Source of the DNA: Thermococcus gorgonarius
GTDB taxonomy: Archaea > Methanobacteriota_B > Thermococci > Thermococcales > Thermococcaceae
Direction of reading: 5' to 3'
Assembly: GCF_002214385.1 (NCBI RefSeq)
Contig: NZ_CP014855.1
Coordinates: 620,001-684,000 of the forward strand
DNA: 64,000 nt
The notes under the pieces were generated by a model, which was not told the DNA's origin, searched no databases, and was given only the letters and a program-made list of their open reading frames with translations. Below, piece after piece: positions 49,481-56,639 of the stretch. Position 1 is the stretch's first letter; every line of letters starts with the position of its first letter. Made by a program: the position numbers and the translations under genes.

Positions 49481-50725
49481 TCAACGCCTCTTTCTTAGGA
49501 GGAGTGGAACTACTGCCAGGCTGATTATGGTTGCTGGGCCGCAGAGTCCTCCACCGCTGGTGGTTTCGGTCTTGGTTTCTGTTTTTGTTTCAGTTTTAGT
49601 CACCGTCTCAGTCTTGGTTTCAGTCTCAGTCTTCGTCGTAGTACGAGTAACAGTCTCAGTAGTAGTCTTAGTCACCGTCTCAGTCTCCTTCACCAACACA
49701 TACTTAGTCACAGTCTTAGTACCCTCACACGAAGACGTAGTCGTGTTTGTTGGGGTAGTCGTAGTGGGAGGTGCCAGGAGCTCGGAGACCTCCTCGGGGG
49801 ACAGGACCCTTGCATCGTGGAGTATCCAGCCGTAGTTGAAGGCTGTGCCTTCGCTTCCGCTGTAAGAGCCTATGGATATTGAAGTCCACTGCTGGTTCTC
49901 AACGGGTATGCCGAAGAAGTCAGAGAGCTGCTCGATAACCTTGTCGATCATGGGCTTTATGTCAATTATGACGTCTCCGGAAGCTGGAAGCTGCTCCTGC
50001 GGCATGAAGAGAAGGACTCCCCATCCTCCTCCGGACAGGGCTCTCTGGATCGTGAAGTTCATATCTTTCATTTCTCCGTTCAAGATCACTGTGGAGGTAA
50101 CTTCTCCCACCACTGTGTAGTCACCAACTATTCCTCCAAAGTCGTCGAAGAACGGGATGTAGATTTCCCCTATAGGTGCTCCCGAACTGCTGTCTTCAAA
50201 CCAGATGTTTATACCGTATCTTACAAGGGTGTCATCTCTTCTGGCTACATCGTATTTCGCTTTCACCCATATGCTGTCGTACGTTGACACGTCGGAAGCC
50301 GGAAGCGGCAACTGGAGATATGAATATCCTCCAACTGGTGGTTTGTCTCCCCACCACTGGGCCGGGGCCCTTCCGTCGATGATAACCTCTGGCGTTGCCC
50401 AGGCTATTCCGCCCCACTGCGTGCTTACATTGCTTAGGTCAACGTAGAAGGCAACTTCTTCCGTGCTTTTGATGAACCTCATGAAAACTTCTCCCTGGCC
50501 ACCAACTATGTTCCAGAAGTTGGTCTGCATCCAGATGGTTCTTCCATCACTAAGCTGGATGGCGCTGTCAAGGAACTGGTCCCACCAAGTAAACTGAATA
50601 TCGCCCTCTTGAGGTTCAGCTGCTGCGATTTCTCGTATTTCCTCTAAGGTCATTGCTGAAACAAACCCCAAAAACACTAACGACATAACAAAAACGCTTA
50701 CGGCTTTTGTCGCCCATCTGGCCAT
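49481..50725 (-). CDS. GH12-family endoglucanase with CGP-CTERM anchor signal
   Basis: A 414-residue secreted protein. The signal peptide ends near residue 24 (GFVSA). The middle resembles the GH12 endoglucanase EglA of Pyrococcus furiosus (WMQTNFWNIVGGQGE, then WATPEVIIDGRAPAQWWGDKP). A Thr/Glu/Lys-rich stalk (KTETETKTE...) leads to a C-terminal SGGGLCGPATIISLAVVPLLL plus basic tail, the CGP-CTERM signal found in Thermococcaceae surface proteins. It would cut beta-1,4 glucans at the cell surface. The ATG at 50725 has GGTGA 5 nt upstream; two TATA boxes lie at about 50757 and 50777 on this strand. Confidence 0.85.
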   Translation of the reverse strand: MARWATKAVSVFVMSLVFLGFVSAMTLEEIREIAAAEPQEGDIQFTWWDQFLDSAIQLSDGRTIWMQTNFWNIVGGQGEVFMRFIKSTEEVAFYVDLSNVSTQWGGIAWATPEVIIDGRAPAQWWGDKPPVGGYSYLQLPLPASDVSTYDSIWVKAKYDVARRDDTLVRYGINIWFEDSSSGAPIGEIYIPFFDDFGGIVGDYTVVGEVTSTVILNGEMKDMNFTIQRALSGGGWGVLLFMPQEQLPASGDVIIDIKPMIDKVIEQLSDFFGIPVENQQWTSISIGSYSGSEGTAFNYGWILHDARVLSPEEVSELLAPPTTTTPTNTTTSSCEGTKTVTKYVLVKETETVTKTTTETVTRTTTKTETETKTETVTKTETKTETKTETTSGGGLCGPATIISLAVVPLLLRKRR

Positions 50726-50941
50726 GGAAATCACCAATTTGGAATTGCAGAACAATTCTATATAAGCCTTTCGCCTTTTATATAGCCCGCTTAAGATTAT
50801 AAAACATGACGATAAATATAACATCCCCACAATTAGGGCATTGAGACTTCTCTGCAGGAGGGGTATAAATGGATCTATCTCGCCGTGAAGAGCGTGAAGA
50901 GTGAGGCTTCCGGAAGAAAAAGGTGAAGATAGAGAGTTGGC
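50726..50941. other. Intergenic region upstream of the endoglucanase gene
   Basis: It holds two minus-strand TATA boxes, GCTTATATAG and CTATATAAAAGG (about 50757-50786), for the endoglucanase gene. On the plus strand a GGAGG site is followed by an 11-codon frame (50869-50904, MDLSRREEREE) that looks like a gene remnant or chance. Confidence 0.45.
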
Positions 50942-51610
50942 TCAGAACTTGAGGTACGTCTCTATAAAGCGGATGACGTCCCTAAAACCAAAGCGCCCCT
51001 CCCGGTTTGCATCGTATATCACACCCACGGGAACTTCCATTATTCTCGCCCCCATCTTCGCGGCCTTTAGCAGCATTTCCGTCTCAACCTCGTAGCGGTC
51101 GCTCTCTATCTCCGGCAGAAACTCCCTTCTGTAAGCCCTGAAACCGCTCTGGGTGTCGTAGACATAAGTCCTGAGCTTGAGGCGTATCATCCGGGTCGTT
51201 ATCACGTTGCTCAGCCGCCTTAGGAGGGGCCTTTTGCCAGCTTTCTCAATCTTGCGGGCCCCTATTACCATGTCGGCATCTCCATCAACTATGGGCTCAA
51301 CGAGCTTGATGATGTCCTCGGGCTTGTGCTGGCCGTCGGCGTCCATGAAGACAACGACGTCGCCCGTGGAGTTTTTCACTCCCTCACGCATCGCGCAGCC
51401 CTTTCCACAGTTCTTTTCCAGCCTGATGGTCTTTATCCTTTCATCTTTCTCTGCAAAGGCCCTTGCCACTTTGTAAGTTCCATCCAGAGAGCCGTCATCC
51501 ACAACTATAACTTCGTCTACGAAGTTTGGAATCTTCTCCAGCACTTTGGGGAGGCGTCTTTCCTCGTTGTAGGCGGGGATAACAACGCTTATCTTCTTAC
51601 CCTTAAGCAT
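50942..51610 (-). CDS. Family 2 glycosyltransferase (dolichol-phosphate mannosyltransferase-like)
   Basis: A 222-residue GT2 enzyme without membrane helices. It begins ISVVIPAYNEERRLPKVLEKIP, has the nucleotide-binding VVDDGSLDGT and the metal-binding FMDADGQH near residue 88, then VIGARKIEK and DTQSGFRAYRRE, as in DPM1-like enzymes. It would move a sugar from a nucleotide to a lipid phosphate. It starts directly after the panB stop, so the two are co-transcribed although the pathways are unrelated. Confidence 0.88.
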   Translation of the reverse strand: MLKGKKISVVIPAYNEERRLPKVLEKIPNFVDEVIVVDDGSLDGTYKVARAFAEKDERIKTIRLEKNCGKGCAMREGVKNSTGDVVVFMDADGQHKPEDIIKLVEPIVDGDADMVIGARKIEKAGKRPLLRRLSNVITTRMIRLKLRTYVYDTQSGFRAYRREFLPEIESDRYEVETEMLLKAAKMGARIMEVPVGVIYDANREGRFGFRDVIRFIETYLKF

Positions 51611-52465
51611 TCACTTCTCCTCCAGCCTCTCACGGGCTTTTTGGGCCTTTCTTCTGAAGTCGTCCTTGTCGAGGAACTCCCAGTAGTGTTCTCTTCCCGG
51701 GAATTCTCCGGCCTTGACTTCTCGGTTGTAGCTCTGAAGGGCTTTCAGTATTATCTCACCGAGGTTCGCATAGCGTTTCGCAAAGGGCGGTGAGTTCTCA
51801 TAGATTCCAAGGAGGTCGTGCCAGACGAGAACCTGGCCGTCGACCCACGGCCCGGAGCCTATGCCTATCGTTGGAATCGAGACCTCCTCGGTCACGAGCT
51901 TTGCGACGTCAGCGAGGGTGAACTCTATGACAACGGCGAAAGCTCCAGCCCTCTCAAGGGCCTTCGCATCCTTGAGTATTTCCTCTATCTCCTCTTCGGT
52001 TTCCCCCATAATCCTGTAGCCGCCGAGCCTTAGGTAGCGCTGGGGCGTCAATCCTGTGTGCCCCATAACTGGAATTCCCATCCTGACCAGCTTCCTGACG
52101 AGTTTCTCGTGGTCGGCACCGCCCTCAATCTTTACCGCGTCGGCCCCAGCCTGAATTAGCCTGATGGCGTTTTTTACGCCCTCTTCAACGCTAACCTCGT
52201 AGCTTCCGAAGGGCATATCTGCCAAAACCAGAGCCCTCTTTACGGCCTTCGCGACTGCCCTCGTGTGGAAGACCATCTGCTCCATGCTTACGTTGAGTGT
52301 GTTGGGCTCGCCGTAAACCACCATGCCGAGTGAATCGCCGACGAAGACGATGTCGATTCCCGCTTTATCTGCCAAAAGTGCCGACGGGTAATCGTATGCT
52401 GTAATCATCGTGATTTTTTCCCTTCCCTTCATCTCGCGAATCTTCTTCGGCGTAACCTCCCTCAT
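51611..52465 (-). CDS. panB: 3-methyl-2-oxobutanoate hydroxymethyltransferase PanB
   Basis: A 284-residue PanB that adds a hydroxymethyl group to 2-oxoisovalerate, the first step to pantoate and coenzyme A. Family marks are [59 protein letters not shown] and [22 protein letters not shown] barrel with the metal-binding Asp and catalytic Glu is expected. The ATG at 52465 follows GGTGGTGG. It is divergent from vapB and shares the TATA segment at 52516-52523. Confidence 0.95.
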   Translation of the reverse strand: MREVTPKKIREMKGREKITMITAYDYPSALLADKAGIDIVFVGDSLGMVVYGEPNTLNVSMEQMVFHTRAVAKAVKRALVLADMPFGSYEVSVEEGVKNAIRLIQAGADAVKIEGGADHEKLVRKLVRMGIPVMGHTGLTPQRYLRLGGYRIMGETEEEIEEILKDAKALERAGAFAVVIEFTLADVAKLVTEEVSIPTIGIGSGPWVDGQVLVWHDLLGIYENSPPFAKRYANLGEIILKALQSYNREVKAGEFPGREHYWEFLDKDDFRRKAQKARERLEEK

Positions 52466-52510
52466 GCCACCACCCACCTCATTTCGAGGCTGGTCTAATT
52501 AACGGTTTCG

Positions 52511-52535
52511 ATTGGTTTATATACCAATGTTGGTA
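52511..52535. promoter_or_regulatory. Shared divergent promoter with overlapping palindromes
   Basis: TTTATATA (52516-52523) reads as a TATA box both ways, for vapB and for panB. It is covered by ATTGGT...ACCAAT (52511-52528) and TACCAA-TG-TTGGTA (52522-52535), likely sites for autoregulation by the ribbon-helix-helix antitoxin. Confidence 0.55.
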
Positions 52536-52554
52536 ATTACCTACAGGTGGTAGA

Positions 52555-52815
52555 ATGGGGAAGGTGAAGACCAGTGTTTACATCGATGAGGAACTGTGGA
52601 GAGAGTTCAAAGAGCTGGCCCAGCGGGAGAAGAGCGAAGTCAGCAAGCTCCTTGAGGAAGCGCTGGTGAACTACCTTATAAACGAAGTTTTGAAGGACGT
52701 CGATGACTCTGAGGTGCCCCTGTGGTTTGAGCCCCTGAAAGTCAAGGGAGAGAGCAGTGAGAAGCTTGTGAGGGAGATGAGAGATGAGAGGGAAAAGCGT
52801 TTACTTGGATACTAG
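52555..52815 (+). CDS. VapB-like ribbon-helix-helix antitoxin
   Basis: An 86-residue protein beginning KVKTSVYIDEELWREFKELAQREKSEVSKLLEEAL, a classic ribbon-helix-helix DNA-binding domain, with an acidic C-terminal part. It neutralises the PIN toxin whose gene overlaps it by 32 bp and probably represses its own promoter. GGTGG lies just before the ATG. The unit continues without a gap into the archease gene. Confidence 0.87.
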   Translation: MGKVKTSVYIDEELWREFKELAQREKSEVSKLLEEALVNYLINEVLKDVDDSEVPLWFEPLKVKGESSEKLVREMRDEREKRLLGY

Positions 52816-53245
52816 CGTGATTCTTAAGAGATACCTGGACGAAGAGGGCAGCGACGTCGCGAAGAAGCTCTTCAGGGATGCATACAGGGGGGAAGTGAAG
52901 CTGGCCTTCAGCTTCTGGAATATCGGAGATGTGATTGGCGTGCTCGATAAAAGGCTGAGGAGGGGACAGTTCAGCAAAGACGAGTTCGACTTCCTGAAAA
53001 AAGGCTTCCTGGCGGAGGTAAAGCGGTTCACGAGGCTGGGCGTCTTGGAGGTCGTTCCCGTCCACTCCTTAATCCTGGCAGACGCCTGGAAGCTAATTGA
53101 GAAATATCACCTGTATCAGGCCGATGCCCTGCAGATAGTCTCGGCAAAGTACGTGGGGGCGGGGAGCTTTTATACTGCAGACAAGAGGCTCCATCAGGTG
53201 GCAATCGAGGAAGGTCTAAACTCAATACTCCTTGGAGGTGAGTGA
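52784..53245 (+). CDS. PIN-domain toxin (VapC)
   Basis: A 153-residue PIN-domain RNase. Metal ligands: [13 protein letters not shown] (Asp near residue 9), [12 protein letters not shown] (Asp near 49), [12 protein letters not shown] (Asp near 110) and YTADKRL (Asp near 129). GGGAGATGAGAG is the ribosome binding site inside the vapB gene. The stop is 1 bp before the archease ATG, an unusually tight join of toxin and RNA-repair genes. Confidence 0.87.
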   Translation: MRGKSVYLDTSVILKRYLDEEGSDVAKKLFRDAYRGEVKLAFSFWNIGDVIGVLDKRLRRGQFSKDEFDFLKKGFLAEVKRFTRLGVLEVVPVHSLILADAWKLIEKYHLYQADALQIVSAKYVGAGSFYTADKRLHQVAIEEGLNSILLGGE

Positions 53246-53246
53246 A

Positions 53247-53672
53247 ATGAGGGAGTGGGAGCACTATGAGCACACTGCCGATATAGGCGTTCGCGGTTAC
53301 GGCTCAACGCTTGAGGAAGCCTTTGAGGCGGTTGCTTTGGGACTTTTCGACGTTATGGTGAACGTGAGGAAGGTCGAGCCGAAGGAGTGCAGGGAAGTTG
53401 AGGTTGAGGAAGAGGACTTAGAGGCCCTTCTGTATTCATTCCTCGAGGAGCTCCTCGTGTTGCACGACATGGAGGGCCTCGTCTTTGGAGACGTTAGGGT
53501 GAAGATAGAAAAAACCAGAAACGGCTACAAACTCAAAGCGAAAGCCTGTGGAGAGCCGTTGAGCGAGAAGCACGAGCCGAAGGAGGAAGTGAAGGCGATA
53601 ACCTACCACGACATGAAGATTGAGAAACTGCCCGACGGCAGGTGGATAGCCCAGTTCGTTCCTGACCTGTGA
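53247..53672 (+). CDS. Archease
   Basis: A 141-residue archease, beginning [19 protein letters not shown] with the metal-binding His and Asp, and ending in [19 protein letters not shown], both family hallmarks. Archease speeds GTP-dependent activation of the RNA ligase RtcB and was reported to affect an m5C tRNA methyltransferase in Pyrococcus abyssi; both partner genes lie directly downstream. GGAGGTGAG precedes the ATG at 53247, within the toxin stop region. Confidence 0.93.
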   Translation: MREWEHYEHTADIGVRGYGSTLEEAFEAVALGLFDVMVNVRKVEPKECREVEVEEEDLEALLYSFLEELLVLHDMEGLVFGDVRVKIEKTRNGYKLKAKACGEPLSEKHEPKEEVKAITYHDMKIEKLPDGRWIAQFVPDL

Positions 53673-53681
53673 GGTGGTCGA

Positions 53682-54620
53682 ATGAGCGCCAGGGATGTGA
53701 TTAAAGAGGCAAATCCGGCCTTTTACGGGCGATATTCTAAGCTCGAAGACACCGACGAGTTCTGGGAGTTCATCATAAAACCGCTGAGGCAGAGTATAAG
53801 GGTGAACACCCTCAAGGCCCCGCTTGAGATCGTGGTTGAGAGGCTCAAAGAGGAGTTCGAGCTTGAACCCATACCGTGGGTCAGGGAAGGCTTTTTCATC
53901 AACGTTGAAAACCTCGCGAAGGTTCCGGAGCACGGCCTTGGCCTTATCTTTGGCCAGGAGGCAAGTTCGATGATTCCGCCCGTTGTCCTTGACCCGAAGC
54001 CGGGGGAGCTGGTTCTGGACATGGCGGCGGCGCCCGGCTCAAAGACCGGACAAATAGCACAGTACATGGAAAACGAGGGCTGCATCATAGCGAACGACCC
54101 GAACAGGGACAGGGCGAACGTCCTCATAGCCAACCTCAACAGGATGGGCGTTTTGATAGCCAGAGTCACAACCCGGGACGGGGCGAGGTTCGCGCGCTTC
54201 GAAAATACCTTTGACAGGGTCCTGCTCGACGCTCCCTGCTCCTCCGTCGGGATGATAAGGAAGAGCTGGCGTTTCCTGAGGGAGTGGCGCGAGAAAGCGG
54301 TCGTCAAGTACATGAACATCCAGAAGAGGCTCATCTTAGCTGGCTACAAAGCGCTGAAGCCGGGCAGGACGCTCGTTTACTCCACCTGCACGATAGACCC
54401 GCTGGAGAACGAGGAAGTGGTTGATTACCTCCTCAGGAAGACGGACGCGAGGCTGGAAAAAATAGACCTCCCAGTTAAAACAAGCGAGCCAGTCCTAGAA
54501 TGGGAGGGGAAGGAGTATTCTCCAGAGCTGAAGAAGGCTTTGCGCATACACCCGAACGACAACGACACCGAGGCCTTCTTCATAGCGAAGATAGTCAAGC
54601 CGGGTGATGGAGATGGCTGA
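53682..54620 (+). CDS. NOL1/NOP2/Sun-family m5C RNA methyltransferase
   Basis: A 312-residue enzyme with the NSUN/RsmB fold. SAM is bound by LDMAAAPGSKTGQIAQYM near residue 110 and the next strands (IIANDPNRDR). The two catalytic cysteines are in DAPCSSVG (nucleophile region) and YSTCTIDPLENEE. It makes 5-methylcytosine in RNA, probably tRNA as in the Pyrococcus homologue. GAGGTGGTCG precedes the ATG 9 bp after archease. The C-terminal RNA-binding domain common in RsmF-type enzymes is missing and appears as the next gene. Confidence 0.92.
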   Translation: MSARDVIKEANPAFYGRYSKLEDTDEFWEFIIKPLRQSIRVNTLKAPLEIVVERLKEEFELEPIPWVREGFFINVENLAKVPEHGLGLIFGQEASSMIPPVVLDPKPGELVLDMAAAPGSKTGQIAQYMENEGCIIANDPNRDRANVLIANLNRMGVLIARVTTRDGARFARFENTFDRVLLDAPCSSVGMIRKSWRFLREWREKAVVKYMNIQKRLILAGYKALKPGRTLVYSTCTIDPLENEEVVDYLLRKTDARLEKIDLPVKTSEPVLEWEGKEYSPELKKALRIHPNDNDTEAFFIAKIVKPGDGDG

Positions 54621-55059
54621 GAACCCGAGGAAGGAGATAGGGAAGACGAACGATGCTGAACTCGTGAAAAAGCTCCTCCTTGAGAACTATGGCTACGCTC
54701 CCGAGCTAATCTACGAAATCAGGGGCAACCATCAGAAAGTTTACGCCTACAAGCCCTGTCAGTTGAGGATAAGCGACACCGGGCGGAGGGGCGTTTACTT
54801 CGGAAGGATCGAGAGCGATGGCATAAGGCTCACCATAGAGGGAAGCTTTCTGGTAGGCCCTAAAGCGACCAAAAACGTGGTTGAGCTCGATGACGAGAAA
54901 GCAAGGCGCTATTTGGCAGGGGAGAATGTCGAAATAGAGGAGGAGCTCTACGGCTGGATGATAGTAAAGTGGCGCTCCTACTTCCTCGGCTCGGCGAAGG
55001 CCAAGGGGGGAAGGCTCATCAACTACGTGCCGAAGGAGAGGAGGTTAAGGCTGGAGTGA
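54613..55059 (+). CDS. RsmF-like C-terminal RNA-binding domain protein (PUA-like)
   Basis: A 148-residue protein whose second half, [19 protein letters not shown] followed by [24 protein letters not shown], matches the pattern of the C-terminal domain fused to RsmF-type methyltransferases in bacteria. It overlaps the methyltransferase stop by 8 bp and has GGGTGA 5 nt before its ATG, so the two are coupled. It probably guides that enzyme to RNA. The split of one polypeptide into two genes is an inference from the family pattern. Confidence 0.72.
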   Translation: MAENPRKEIGKTNDAELVKKLLLENYGYAPELIYEIRGNHQKVYAYKPCQLRISDTGRRGVYFGRIESDGIRLTIEGSFLVGPKATKNVVELDDEKARRYLAGENVEIEEELYGWMIVKWRSYFLGSAKAKGGRLINYVPKERRLRLE

Positions 55060-55120
55060 CGTTTTTGTTCCGCGAAACCTTAAAATAATTTTAGGGAGAC
55101 CTAAGGGAGGGGTGAGAAGG

Positions 55121-56560
55121 ATGGTGCCGCTGAAGAGGATAGACAAAATCAGGTGGGAGATACCGAAGTTCGACAAGAGAATGCGCGTTCCGGGAAGGGT
55201 TTACGCTGACGACGCGCTCATAGAGAAGATGCGCCAAGACAGGACGCTTGAGCAGGCGGCAAACGTTGCAATGCTCCCGGGCATTTACAAGTACTCCATC
55301 GTAATGCCGGACGGACATCAGGGCTACGGCTTCCCAATCGGTGGAGTGGCGGCCTTTGACGTAAAGGAAGGTGTAATAAGCCCCGGAGGGGTGGGCTATG
55401 ACATCAACTGTGGAGTACGGCTAATCCGAACAAATTTACGTGAGCAAGAAGTAAGACCTCGCATCAAGGAGCTCGTCGACACTCTCTTCAAGAACGTGCC
55501 AAGTGGCCTGGGAAGCCAGGGCAGGGTGAAGCTCCACTGGACACAGCTGGACGATGTCTTAGCTGACGGTGCAAAGTGGGCCGTCGAGAACGGCTACGGC
55601 TGGGAGGAGGACCTTGAGCACCTCGAAGAAGGCGGAAGGATGGAGGGGGCGGACCCAGAGGCAGTAAGCCAGAAGGCGAAGCAGAGGGGCGCTCCCCAGC
55701 TCGGCTCCCTCGGTTCAGGAAACCACTTCCTAGAGGTTCAGGTGGTCGACAAGATATTCAACGAGGAGATTGCCAAAGCCTACGGCCTCTTTGAGGGCCA
55801 GGTCGTGGTTATGGTCCACACTGGCAGCAGAGGCCTTGGCCACCAGGTGGCGAGCGACTACCTCAGGGTAATGGAGAAGGCCAACAGGAAGTACGGAATT
55901 CCGTGGCCCGACCGCGAACTGGTAAGCGTCCCCTTCCAGAGCGAGGAGGGGCAGAGATACTTCAGCGCAATGAAGGCAGCTGCAAACTTCGCCTGGGCCA
56001 ACAGGCAGATGATTACCCACTGGGTCAGGGAGAGCTTCGAGGAGGTCTTCAAGAGGAAAGCCGAGGACATGGAGATGCACGTAGTCTACGATGTGGCGCA
56101 CAACATAGCGAAGGTCGAGGAACACGAGGTTGACGGTAGGAAGGTCAAGGTCGTCGTCCACAGGAAAGGTGCAACGAGGGCCTTCCCGGCAGGCCACCCG
56201 GACGTTCCCAGAGCGTACCGCAACGTCGGTCAGCCTGTATTAATTCCAGGCTCGATGGGAACGGCAAGCTACGTCCTTGCTGGGGCCGAAGGCTCGATGA
56301 AGGAAACCTTTGGCTCGACCTGTCACGGTGCTGGAAGGCTCCTCAGCAGGAAGGCAGCAACGAGACAGTACCGCGGCGACAGGCTCAGGAACGAGCTAAT
56401 GCAGAGAGGAATCTATGTCAGAGCAGCTTCGCTGAGGGTTGTGGCGGAAGAAGCTCCCGGAGCCTACAAGAGCGTTGACAACGTCGTCAACGTTGTTCAC
56501 GAGGCTGGAATAGCGAACCTCGTCGCTAGGATGAGGCCAATGGGTGTCGCTAAAGGCTGA
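55121..56560 (+). CDS. rtcB: RNA-splicing ligase RtcB
   Basis: A 479-residue RtcB that joins tRNA exons with a 2',3'-cyclic phosphate or 3'-phosphate end to a 5'-OH, using GTP and Mn2+. GMP is held on His402 in [13 protein letters not shown]. Metal ligands are Cys97 in DINCGVR, His202 in GSGNHFLE, His233 in VMVHTGSRG and His327 in DVAHNIA. No intein is present, unlike some Pyrococcus rtcB genes. The ATG at 55121 follows GGGGTGAG; a weak TATA box (CTTAAAATAATT) lies upstream, so it may have its own promoter besides the archease operon. Confidence 0.96.
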   Translation: MVPLKRIDKIRWEIPKFDKRMRVPGRVYADDALIEKMRQDRTLEQAANVAMLPGIYKYSIVMPDGHQGYGFPIGGVAAFDVKEGVISPGGVGYDINCGVRLIRTNLREQEVRPRIKELVDTLFKNVPSGLGSQGRVKLHWTQLDDVLADGAKWAVENGYGWEEDLEHLEEGGRMEGADPEAVSQKAKQRGAPQLGSLGSGNHFLEVQVVDKIFNEEIAKAYGLFEGQVVVMVHTGSRGLGHQVASDYLRVMEKANRKYGIPWPDRELVSVPFQSEEGQRYFSAMKAAANFAWANRQMITHWVRESFEEVFKRKAEDMEMHVVYDVAHNIAKVEEHEVDGRKVKVVVHRKGATRAFPAGHPDVPRAYRNVGQPVLIPGSMGTASYVLAGAEGSMKETFGSTCHGAGRLLSRKAATRQYRGDRLRNELMQRGIYVRAASLRVVAEEAPGAYKSVDNVVNVVHEAGIANLVARMRPMGVAKG

Positions 56561-56639
56561 AGCTTTTGTTCTTTCAAATTTCATTCAAAGCTGAAATTTT
56601 CGAAAAGAGGATTTTGAAAAAGGGAAACCCAGAAAAACC

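Noticed and set aside
50869-50904. 11-codon gene MDLSRREEREE
   Set aside because: It has a GGAGG site and ATG but is too short and has no promoter or homologue I can name; mentioned only as part of the intergenic region.
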